Shown here: positions 1 through 7,826 of the stretch, piece after piece
Layout: each line of letters opens with the position of its first letter
Numbering within the stretch: the first letter of the stretch is position 1
The notes under the pieces: model-generated
Told to the model about the DNA's origin: nothing
What the model saw: the letters and a program-made list of their open reading frames with translations, nothing else
The model's database searches: none
Translations under genes and position numbers: made by a program
From: Vairimorpha ceranae
Taxonomy: Eukaryota > Microsporidia > Nosematidae
Length of the DNA stretch: 28,027 bases
Assembly (NCBI RefSeq): GCF_000988165.1
Contig: NW_020169349.1
Coordinates: 1 to 28,027, forward strand
Direction of reading: 5' to 3'

Positions 1-595
1 GTATTTATCCATTAAAAAGATTTTAACCCATTTATAGTATTTTTTAAATATTTATTTGATTATACAATAAAATGGTTTTTTAAAGCATATTAATAGCTAT
101 TTTTTTTATTATAGCTCACTGATTTAGAAGGGTAAATTATAGAAAATGACCTAGTAAAAGCAATAAAGGTATTAAACCGGTTGTATGTGAAAAGCGAGTT
201 AATTTATAATTATCTATACAACTTAATTTATTGTTTTTTAAATCATATGATAAAAATGAAAAAAATCGTGAATTAAAAATCTTACTAAATAAAAAATAGA
301 AACCTAATGTATAAAAAACAAGATTTAGATCTGTTAATTAAGCATTACAGAAATGTATTAATTAACATCTGAATTTCCATATATATTGATTTTTAGTATT
401 GTGCAGTCAAATCTTCATTTATGTACAAAAAAACTTAAATAAAGTTTTCTAACTTTATGATTAAGTTCAATAAAAGTTTAAAGGTATTTTTTCTAAGAAG
501 CCAGGTAGTTATTTTAGAACTTGTGGCTATAATTTTACCTAAAAGTTGATGGTTTATGGATATTAAGAAAAATAAATTTTTATTAATACTGTTTA
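1..595. other. Gene-free left end containing a diverged dispersed repeat
   Basis: No convincing coding region is seen on either strand. The stretch is A+T rich. Positions 240-484 align in inverted orientation with 27376-27618 (see the repeat entries), and weaker similarity may extend over most of the stretch. The right edge is the end of the frameshifted tail of the kinesin gene. Confidence 0.6.
240..484 (+). repeat. Diverged inverted repeat, left copy
   Basis: Read forward, this segment aligns with the reverse complement of 27376-27618 over about 245 bases. Matching blocks occur in the same order with nearly equal spacing: AAATCAT at the start; TAAAAAACAAG followed by a similar T-rich string; ACATCTGAATTTCCAT (16 identical bases); GTCAAAT exactly 25 bases further on in both copies; then AAATAAAG and a similar 25-base block ending in GTTCA. 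The spacing from AACAAG to ACATCTG is 48 bases here and 49 in the other copy. Collinear blocks with conserved spacing argue for common descent rather than shared A+T richness. No coding frame was seen. It may be an old mobile-element fragment or a duplicated intergenic segment. Confidence 0.6.
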
Positions 596-2034
596 TTATC
601 TGTCTACATTTTTAAAAATATCTTCTAGTTTATTATAAATATTCGTTAGTTCTTCAATTTTAAATGTACCTAATTTAAAAGATATTTCATTTAATCTTTG
701 TTTTATTTTAGCTTTTAGTTCACTTTTTTTCTTTCACTAAAAGAATGCTCATGTAAAATCGTGTCATTAGAAAGATTAAACTTCGGACTAAACAACAATG
801 AACTGCTAGAAATCATATCAGAATTACTAGGGGAAAAATCATTAATAATAGACATATTAGAAGGTTCTTTGTGAATAGATCGCGGAGTTGGATTTTTAAA
901 ATCTTTAATGCGTGATGCATATCTCAGTGTATTAAGCGTATGCTCTATGTTATCATAAGTGGGACTTATTGTGGCTATTATACACGTTTTAGATTCTCCT
1001 ATAAAAGAATTTTTTAAAATTTGTGTAAGTTTACTTTGTCTAAATGGCAAATGTTTTTTGTCTTGTTCTATACCTCTTATACATTCCTTAAGAGCTAATA
1101 AACTTTTATTTATTTCAGCACCTTCATTTTTAGTTTCATTAGAACTAGATTTTCTATCTGTTCCACGTTCACTTCCTGCTAAATCTACAAAAATGAGCGA
1201 ATTTAAACCATTCAAAGCATTCGATTTTCGTCTGTCAAAAGTAACGATTAAAACTGCATGAGATCGCGAAGATTTTGAATTTGCACCAGTTATGCCTGTA
1301 CGTCTAAAGTTTAATCCTCTATTAATAATTTTACAGATGTCGTCAAAAGATTTAAATTCCAAAGATGTACTATTTGTTAGATGAACTGTACCACCGACTT
1401 CTCTTAAAATAATTTTTTCTCTTTTATTAATTAAATCGTAAATATTTCCCATATAAATTTCACAAAATGTTATCACGCCGATCGGTTTATGATGCGAAAT
1501 TTCAGATAAGGCCTGATATATTATTCCTGATTTTTCTTCCATCATAGTGTAAGTTTTACCTGTCCCTGTCTGACCATAAGCTATTATTGATCCACATCCA
1601 CCTTCTATTACATGTTTAACAATGGGATTTAGTGCTCGTGCATAGACTTGATCGTTGGTATTAAACTTCTCAAAAACCTTGTCAAATGTAAAAAAATGTT
1701 TCTCAGTGTAAGACTGTAAATCGACTTTTAATTTCGGTTCGTTAACAATAATATTATTATCATCTACATCAACAGCATCATCCTCTTCATCGTCTATAGG
1801 TCTTTTACGAACACACACAATAATCTTATCATCACTAAAAATATTAGTTATATTATTTTCCTTAATAAGTTTAAGTAATTTTATTCTATCTGCTAGGTCG
1901 TCTACGCCTAGATCTTTTAGATCTGAGGAAGTATAATTAATTAAACTTACGAATGAATGTATTCCTAATTTATTTAAGGTAGGTAAAATGTGGTGAAGGT
2001 TATTGTTTTCTAATATTTGTTCAAACTGAGACAT
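596..2034 (-). CDS. Kinesin-13 family motor, probably with a -1 frameshift near the 3' end
   Basis: Motor protein of the microtubule-depolymerising kinesin-13 family, expected to act on spindle microtubules. The uninterrupted frame is 2034 to 715 (439 residues). Visible motifs are the P-loop GQTGTGKT (154-161), switch I NSKSSRSHA (252-260), switch II DLAGSE (284-289), and the class-specific loop KVD (103-105) and KEC (317-319) that mark kinesin-13. Residues 1-60 resemble a SAM-like helical domain, as in KIF24-type kinesins. The frame ends at 715 just after a run of seven A (coding strand). One extra A, or -1 slippage there, opens about 42 more codons in the next frame, ending at a stop at 596, with a lysine-rich helical tail starting SELKAKIKQRLNEISFKLG. 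The ATG at 2034 is preceded by CCC five bases upstream. Family assignment is firm; the extension is inferred. Confidence 0.88.
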
Positions 2035-2039
2035 AAAAA

Positions 2040-2042
2040 GGG
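2040..2042 (-). promoter_or_regulatory. CCC start-proximal motif of the kinesin gene
   Basis: On the coding strand CCC lies five bases before the ATG (TATCCCTTTTTATG). This matches the C-rich motif described just upstream of microsporidian start codons and supports the chosen start. Confidence 0.55.
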
Positions 2043-2177
2043 ATAAAAATTTAAAAGTTTGTTAAGTAAGAAATATTTTACCACAAATTTATAATTGCAA
2101 CGCTTCTTACTTTTAATATCATTTGTTTATTATTTTGCTTAAGTAAATTTATTATTTCTTATTTTTTTAACCGTAAA

Positions 2178-3359
2178 ATGGTACAGAAATATTTAAAGCC
2201 GCATAAAAAATTTATATCACGAACTTTAATAAAAAATATACTTAATTTACAAAATAAAGAATTCGATGAATTGGTTACACTGTTGGGTGTAGTCCCTTAT
2301 GTCCCAAAGGAGAAACAGAAAGTTGATCGTATTCAAGATTATTTTTACAGAATGACTGATTTTGAAAAAATAAAAAACTCGGAAATTTTAAAAATATTTA
2401 AATCGAATAAAAGAAAATTGGCAAAAAAAGAAAAATATGAAAAACGAGGTTTATTGATTCGTGCAAATAAAATACACGAAGAAGAATACAATTATATAGA
2501 TCTTATAAAAGATCGATATAGTTCATTTGGCAAAGCAGTCGATGAATTAAGTTCATCTTTGTCGGGATTATGTTTATCAACTAAACTTTCTATGGATTCA
2601 GAAATAAATAACATTTTAAATGATTTCAAAGAATTTGTAGTTTGTAATAGATTATTAACTAAAAGTTTTATGTCTAGTAAGGGAATTTACTATGAAATTA
2701 CTATTCAAAATTTAAAGGTTGTATGGTTAAATCCTTATAATGGGCTAAATCTTGAAGAAATTATTGAAATAAAAAAAGATGAGCCTGTACCATTTAAATG
2801 GAGTGAACCCAACTTTCTTGATTTTGCATCTGAAGAAGAAGAAGAATCTGAAGGAGAAGAAGAATTTGTTAAATCTGACAAATTAGATGTATCTTTTCTT
2901 TCCTATGCCATTCCTTTACAAAAATATCATTTAAAGTTAGTTTTACATAAATTAAAGAACATGGATATTAAAAGAAATAATAATATTTTTGAAGGATTGA
3001 AATTTTCTATATTTTGCTCTAATCTTGAAGAAGATTTATCTTTTGTAATTCGATCGTGTTCTGGTTTAGTTGTTAATGATTCATCTTATGATATTTGTTT
3101 GGGTGAAAATTTTGAAGACATTTTAGAAAACAAAATATATTGTCATCCACAATTTATTTTTGATTCTTTAAACGAAGGTACTAAACTTGATATTAACTTG
3201 TATCTTGTAGGTAAAAGGATTCCAAGTCATGTATCACCATTTAAAGTTAATAATTACATTAATCCAGATTTATTACTTTCTTTATCTAAAAATAAAAGAA
3301 ATAAACTGCAAGATATAATTGATGGATTTGAGGATGTACACTACAAAGAAAAAAAATAA
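2178..3359 (+). CDS. NOP7: Pescadillo homologue (PES1/Nop7), 60S ribosome biogenesis
   Basis: Nucleolar protein of the PeBoW complex (Nop7-Erb1-Ytm1), needed for 27S pre-rRNA processing and 60S maturation. The N-terminal PES domain starts with a basic segment followed by the family pattern around residues 10-45 (KFISRTLIKNILNL, then LLGVVPYVPKEK). An acidic stretch rich in Glu lies at about 219-229. A BRCT domain follows at about 269-347, with the conserved HPQFIFDSLN element (323-332) and then the PSHVSPF motif (349-355) typical of pescadillo. At 393 residues it is shorter than yeast Nop7 (about 600), lacking most of the C-terminal basic and acidic tail. The ATG at 2178 follows AACCGTAAA, which lacks a full CCC. 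The next gene starts 35 to 44 bases downstream on the same strand. Confidence 0.9.
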   Translation: MVQKYLKPHKKFISRTLIKNILNLQNKEFDELVTLLGVVPYVPKEKQKVDRIQDYFYRMTDFEKIKNSEILKIFKSNKRKLAKKEKYEKRGLLIRANKIHEEEYNYIDLIKDRYSSFGKAVDELSSSLSGLCLSTKLSMDSEINNILNDFKEFVVCNRLLTKSFMSSKGIYYEITIQNLKVVWLNPYNGLNLEEIIEIKKDEPVPFKWSEPNFLDFASEEEEESEGEEEFVKSDKLDVSFLSYAIPLQKYHLKLVLHKLKNMDIKRNNNIFEGLKFSIFCSNLEEDLSFVIRSCSGLVVNDSSYDICLGENFEDILENKIYCHPQFIFDSLNEGTKLDINLYLVGKRIPSHVSPFKVNNYINPDLLLSLSKNKRNKLQDIIDGFEDVHYKEKK

Positions 3360-3397
3360 ATTATTTATCTACAAATTATAAATAAATTATTTACATG

Positions 3398-3400
3398 CCC
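3398..3400 (+). promoter_or_regulatory. CCC motif that may move the start of the next gene to 3404
   Basis: CCC lies between two in-frame ATGs (3395 and 3404), three bases before the second. In other genes of this window the motif precedes the start codon closely, so 3404 may be the true start. Confidence 0.4.
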
Positions 3401-3403
3401 TGC

Positions 3404-3964
3404 ATGATTGAAGAAGAAGAAAAAATTGTATTTTATTTGGAAGAATTAGATACTAATTTTTCTAAAATTAATAGGACCTTGAAGGAAATCGAAGAGAGAA
3501 TAGAAAAGATCTATTTGTTAAATTCTAAGGTTGTATCCGATTATAACCCTATCATCAAAATTTTTAAAGATCATAATAGTTGTATCGCTGAAGATGTTGA
3601 TAGTTCGCTTATTATGAATGGCAATTTACCGAAAGATCCTTTTATTGATTCGAAAATTGGCACTTTTGAAAAAGATTCGTCATCGACTCTTAATGATCCA
3701 AAAATATATAGTGATTCTTATATTGACGAGTCTTCATCTACTGAAATAAATGAATTTGATATTGAAAAAATACCTGAAATTTTTAAAAAAGAGGAAGATT
3801 TTTTTAAGGTCTATAATTTCATATTGAGTTGTAAAAGAGTTAAGTTTGAGGACATTGTGGATACTTTTAACAGTGCAGATTACAATAAAATTTGTGTTTA
3901 TTTAGAAGTACTAAGAAATAAGAAATTTATTAAGAAAAAGGGGTCCGTATTTTATATAGATTGA
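3404..3964 (+). CDS. Unknown protein with N-terminal coiled coil and winged-helix-like C terminus
   Basis: Not recognised. Two in-frame ATGs exist, at 3395 and 3404; the second is preferred because CCC lies directly upstream of it, giving 186 residues instead of 189. The N-terminal 45 residues are charged with heptad-like spacing and look like a coiled coil. The middle (about 60-125) is rich in Ser, Asp and Glu and probably disordered. The last 55 residues have a helix-helix-helix-strand pattern like a small winged helix, ending in IKKKGSVFYID. Such a layout occurs in kinetochore and transcription factor subunits, but nothing here allows a name. It follows PES1 closely on the same strand, so read-through transcription is possible. 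Confidence 0.7.
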   Translation: MIEEEEKIVFYLEELDTNFSKINRTLKEIEERIEKIYLLNSKVVSDYNPIIKIFKDHNSCIAEDVDSSLIMNGNLPKDPFIDSKIGTFEKDSSSTLNDPKIYSDSYIDESSSTEINEFDIEKIPEIFKKEEDFFKVYNFILSCKRVKFEDIVDTFNSADYNKICVYLEVLRNKKFIKKKGSVFYID

Positions 3965-5225
3965 CTTAATAAGATTTTTATTCCATTTTACTTTTTAAAT
4001 CGATTTTTAATCTTTAAAATGTGCATCAAAATTTAATTAATATAATTGTACATATATTTATATTGTTATAAAGTCAGAGTTAATATTAGAAGTTTAATGT
4101 TAATATATATTGTCAAAGGATAATGTAAGTTAAGTATATTTACTTTAAAATATTAAACACTTAATTTTTAAGTTTTTTAAATGCTACTTATTTAAAAATA
4201 ATTTAATGACTATATAAAGGCTAATATATATAAATACTTGATACGTTGCTATTTTTTAATTGGAAATATATTTTTGTAGTCATAAATTCACAAAGCTAAA
4301 AAAATTAGATTTTTTATATCTCAAATACCATGCTGCTTGTTAAAAATAGTTTAATTAAATAATTGATGTACAACAAATTAAAAAAACTTTTTTGTTTTTA
4401 TGCTATATTTTTTATATAAGTTAAATTTCAAAGAAGTAAATTGTGTAAAATTAATAATGTGTTGCGAAAAAAGCAAAAAAGAAATTTATATATAATTTTG
4501 TATTTGTTTATTTAGTCAAGCTTTAGCACAATTATATTTATATTGGCTATTACATTGTAAAATAATAAATTTTATAATTCTTTTGCTTTTAAAACTTTTT
4601 ATAAAAAATCTATTTCATCTTAGTGTCAAGTATTTTTAATGTACTGAATAAGCTTTGGAGAATTTAAGCACAGAAAATGCAGATAATTTTTTTATATGTG
4701 GCTTATAGATATACAGATGTTATATAAATTGCAAAAAAATTATTCTTTAAAAATAAATTTTTTATTTTTGTTGTTCAAACAATGTGTAAGTTTCATTTTA
4801 ACAAGCTATGTTAGCCATTTAAAGGTAAAATTAGAAAATGTACCAATAAAATACTTCGTAATTACTATGTTTTGGTACTAAAAAACCACAAATTTGTTGA
4901 ATTAAATATAAAAAACTCAATTATTAATTTTTTTAAGAATTTAAGCTAAAATATTTAACTTATATTATTTATTAATTAATAATTTTGCCAACTTTAATTG
5001 GCAAAACATTTATTTGTATTCAAACTTGTTATGCTTTGTAGTGGCATTTAAAAAAGCAGAAATTAATAGCTAAATTGTTACTTTATAATATAAAAGTATG
5101 CCGTAATGATTCTATAAATTATATTTTATACCACGAATACTATACAAAACTTACATAAAATGTATGTCACTATTTATAAAATTTTTCTATACATATTTAT
5201 CTTCTTTTGTTTTTGTGATCCTTAA
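3965..5225. other. Gene-free gap of about 1.26 kb
   Basis: Very A+T rich with many stops on both strands. A 61-codon frame at 4696-4881 has no family resemblance or upstream motif and is not called. The only clear structure is the perfect inverted repeat at 4983-5006. Confidence 0.6.
4983..5006. repeat. Perfect 9-bp inverted repeat (hairpin)
   Basis: TTTTGCCAA, a six-base loop CTTTAA, then TTGGCAAAA. The stem is perfect and contains GCC/GGC in an otherwise A+T-rich region. It lies about 220 bases upstream of the unknown gene at 5226. It could be a transcript hairpin or a protein binding site; its function is unknown. Confidence 0.5.
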
Positions 5226-5615
5226 ATGAAAAGTAAAGATTTAAATCCAAATAATATTTATGATTTTTTTCTACAAAAGATAATTTTAAATCTAGCAAAT
5301 ACCCATTTATCTAAACATGTCTCGTTTTTATCTAACTATAACATAAAAATTGGTGTTTATGATTTTTGTGGAAAACTAAAGACTTATAGCAAATATTTTA
5401 TAGATTTTGCAGAGTGTTGGGTTGTTGAAAATGATTGGGAAAACGATATAACTATAAATATCTACAAATATGACTTAGTATACTTTTTTGATGATATTGA
5501 ACTTGTAGACAGAAATTTGTTTTATAATAAAGTTGTATCTAGAAGTAACTATTTGTTCGTGCTTTTTACAAAAAATAGATTTAGTAGGATAGAAGTTTAT
5601 ATAGATGAAAAATAA
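5226..5615 (+). CDS. Unknown 129-residue protein
   Basis: Not recognised. The frame is open for 129 codons, starts at an ATG preceded by GATCCTTAA (CC but no CCC), and has codon and amino acid use like real genes nearby: few long homopolymer residues, and several Trp and Cys. No signal peptide, membrane segment or repeat is visible. The central part alternates hydrophobic and polar residues (KIGVYDFCGKL, ITINIYKYDLVYF), suggesting a beta-rich fold, with helices at the N terminus. It stands alone between two gaps. It is probably a lineage-specific or fast-evolving gene; a chance frame is less likely but not excluded. Confidence 0.6.
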   Translation: MKSKDLNPNNIYDFFLQKIILNLANTHLSKHVSFLSNYNIKIGVYDFCGKLKTYSKYFIDFAECWVVENDWENDITINIYKYDLVYFFDDIELVDRNLFYNKVVSRSNYLFVLFTKNRFSRIEVYIDEK

Positions 5616-5770
5616 AACGCTGTGGGTTTTTTGATTGAGTATAAAAAACAGGAAAATGAGTTAGAAGGTCATATTAAACAAATTGTATTTTGTTTATATT
5701 AAATTATTCTTTCTATTTGATTGTTATTGCAACTAATATTTATCTGTTATTATTACAAGAAAATAAATTT

Positions 5771-6010
5771 ATATTTATACCTTTACATGCTACTTGTTAC
5801 CAAAAGGTTGACCAGGACGGGATGGTGATTTCGAAAAAAGAGAAAAACTATTTTTATTAGGCATATATTATTTATCTGAAATTTCTTAAATAGTTTTTTT
5901 TTGATCTAAAACAAAAGATTGCAGGTCATTTTCAAACGTTTCGGTTCGAGAGTTTGAGTCTTATGATTGTCGGAGTAGAGACTACCGGTAATACTGCTGT
6001 TCAATGTTAA
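5771..6010 (+). pseudogene. Possible decayed coding relic, family unknown
   Basis: One forward frame reads coherently through an island of higher G+C, interrupted by TAG at 5858 and TAG at 5891 and closed by TAA at 6008. Pieces include CYQKVDQDGMVISKKEK before the first stop and DLKQKIAGHFQTF then SLSLMIVGVETTGNTAV after the second. No ATG start was found for the whole. It may be a dead gene or transposase fragment; a structured RNA is an alternative explanation for the composition. I do not recognise the family. Confidence 0.3.
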
Positions 6011-6251
6011 TGATTACTTAGAACTCTTTTTAATGTGTCATAATATTTAATTTTTGCATGTACTCTAATTTTTTAATTATCTATAATTTATGCAATTATT
6101 ATATTGGTATTGATAAATAGAGTATTATTTTAGTATTATATTTTTATAATATTAATTTAAGATTAGATTTTAATCCTTTACCACAACAATTTATTTGCAC
6201 CTAAAGATTACAACCTAATAACTTTAAAAATTATAATCTGGTTTTATAAGA

Positions 6252-6255
6252 CCCC
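6252..6255 (+). promoter_or_regulatory. CCCC start-proximal motif of Utp15
   Basis: GACCCCTCATATG: CCCC ends four bases before the ATG at 6260, supporting that start. Confidence 0.55.
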
Positions 6256-6259
6256 TCAT

Positions 6260-7573
6260 ATGTTCTTTAAAAGTAGTAACTTTTCCATAATAGACCACAC
6301 AATTATTCCATTTGACATTCTTAAAGAATGTGATAAAAAGATACAAGCATTATCTGCTACATCAGAAGGAGAATTGTTTTTTACACAAGAAAATAATATC
6401 TTTAAGTATAAAGCCACAAAAAAGAATAAAAGTCAAGATGAGATAGTGAAACTTAAATCTGTTAATAATCTAATTATTAGTGGAGATGTCTGTGGTTGTA
6501 TTAAAATATTTAGTAAAACAATTTTAATAAGAAGTTATCACGAGCATACGCATAAAATTAATTGTATTGATTTATATAACGGTAAAATATTAATATCTGC
6601 CTCAGATGATGCAACAATTAAATTTTATGATATTATTGAAAATAAATCATTTAAAACTTTAGATTGGTTTGGTGATCGTGTAAAATGCTTTAAAATATTT
6701 GAGAATATTTTGTACATTGGTGTATGTAACGGATTTATCTACGGAATTGATTTAGAAACGTATAATAAAATATACGAGTTTGATACTAAAACACCAGTTC
6801 ATAATATAGAGATACATAATGGAATCATCTACTACTCTACAGTTAATAAAGTCTTTAAAATAATCACTGAATCTCAGTACATTGGTAGTCATACAAAACA
6901 GATAACCGATATGAAAATTTTGAATAATAAAATTTGTACAATTTCTTTAGATGGATTTTATAAGATATGGTCATTAAAAGGGCAGTTGATAACAAAGATT
7001 AATTTTAGCAGTCCAATTCTATCATTTGGCAGTTACGATCAAATTTTTTATTTTGGTCTTGAAGTAGGAACCCTTTGTCAATTAGGTGGTACTAAGCCAA
7101 CTAAGAAAACGGAACTGATTAAAAATAAATATATGAGAGATTTTGAAGAACAAATACAATATAAATTATTCGAGCAAAATTGCCTAAAAAATTCACAATT
7201 AGAAAAACTTATAAAAAAATACGAACACAAAGGTGCATTAAAGTTAGCACTAGATCAACAAAATTTTAAAGACACTTTCAGTGTCTTATATTTCCTTTAT
7301 AACAATCGTAAATTAAAAAACGCATTGTTATTTATAGAAAAAGATTATTTGTTGAAATTACTAGATTTCATTATTGAGAATCTGCAAATTAGAGACTTGT
7401 TTGAAATACTGCAAGAAGTTATTTATATTGTTTTATCTGTATATTTAGAAGATTTCACAGATGATGATGATCTTTACGATAAATTAACGTTTTTAAGTGA
7501 AGTTGTTGATGAAGAGTGCTGTTTTCAAGAGAAACTTATAGAAGCGTATAGTTATATAGAGTGTTTTAAATAA
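6260..7573 (+). CDS. UTP15: Utp15-like WD40 protein of the SSU processome
   Basis: Nucleolar WD40 protein of the t-UTP/UtpA subcomplex, required for rDNA transcription and early 18S pre-rRNA processing. Residues about 1-280 form a beta-propeller with degenerate WD repeats; the clearest are HTHKINCIDL...ISASDDATIKFYD (about 95-125) and HTKQITDMKI...IWSLKG (about 212-242). Residues about 300-420 match the Utp15 C-terminal helical domain: a basic lead-in, LIKKYEHKGALKLAL, then hydrophobic helices ending in ILQEVIYIVLSVYLED. That domain distinguishes it from generic WD40 proteins. Its 437 residues are somewhat fewer than in yeast (about 513). It starts at the ATG after CCCC. No close neighbour shares its strand within 250 bases. 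Confidence 0.85.
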   Translation: MFFKSSNFSIIDHTIIPFDILKECDKKIQALSATSEGELFFTQENNIFKYKATKKNKSQDEIVKLKSVNNLIISGDVCGCIKIFSKTILIRSYHEHTHKINCIDLYNGKILISASDDATIKFYDIIENKSFKTLDWFGDRVKCFKIFENILYIGVCNGFIYGIDLETYNKIYEFDTKTPVHNIEIHNGIIYYSTVNKVFKIITESQYIGSHTKQITDMKILNNKICTISLDGFYKIWSLKGQLITKINFSSPILSFGSYDQIFYFGLEVGTLCQLGGTKPTKKTELIKNKYMRDFEEQIQYKLFEQNCLKNSQLEKLIKKYEHKGALKLALDQQNFKDTFSVLYFLYNNRKLKNALLFIEKDYLLKLLDFIIENLQIRDLFEILQEVIYIVLSVYLEDFTDDDDLYDKLTFLSEVVDEECCFQEKLIEAYSYIECFK

Positions 7574-7810
7574 AATTTTGGCATAATTTATGCATTTTTT
7601 TTTATTTAAATATTTTTGGTTAATCAAGTTTGTTTATTTTAAACAAAATCAAATTATAAAGAAATTTATACCTAGACTATCATGTTTTAATTTGGTAAGT
7701 TATGAAACACGAATATCTATAATTTAATAATAAAAATAATTTTTTAATATTTTCAACAAATTTATTTTACAAAATATACAAATCTTAATTTTTTTCTATA
7801 AAAATATTTT

Positions 7811-7813
7811 CCC
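7811..7813 (+). promoter_or_regulatory. CCC motif upstream of the Apc3 gene
   Basis: TTTCCCATAAATTTGCATAATG: CCC ends 13 bases before the ATG at 7827. Confidence 0.45.
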
Positions 7814-7826
7814 ATAAATTTGCATA

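Larger units (their letters stand above)
5616..6259. other. Gap with a less A+T-rich island
   Basis: No intact gene. Positions about 5780-6010 are clearly richer in G and C than the flanks and contain a possible decayed coding segment (separate entry). The remainder up to the Utp15 start is A+T rich with nothing visible except the CCCC at 6252. Confidence 0.5.

Noticed and set aside
4696..4881. 61-codon forward frame in the large gap
   Set aside because: Leu/Phe/Lys-rich content typical of A+T-rich noncoding DNA, with no start motif or family resemblance.
5938..5965. GGTTCGAGA string suggesting a tRNA T-loop
   Set aside because: The bases on both sides cannot form the T-arm or an acceptor stem, and no D-arm or anticodon arm was found on either strand.
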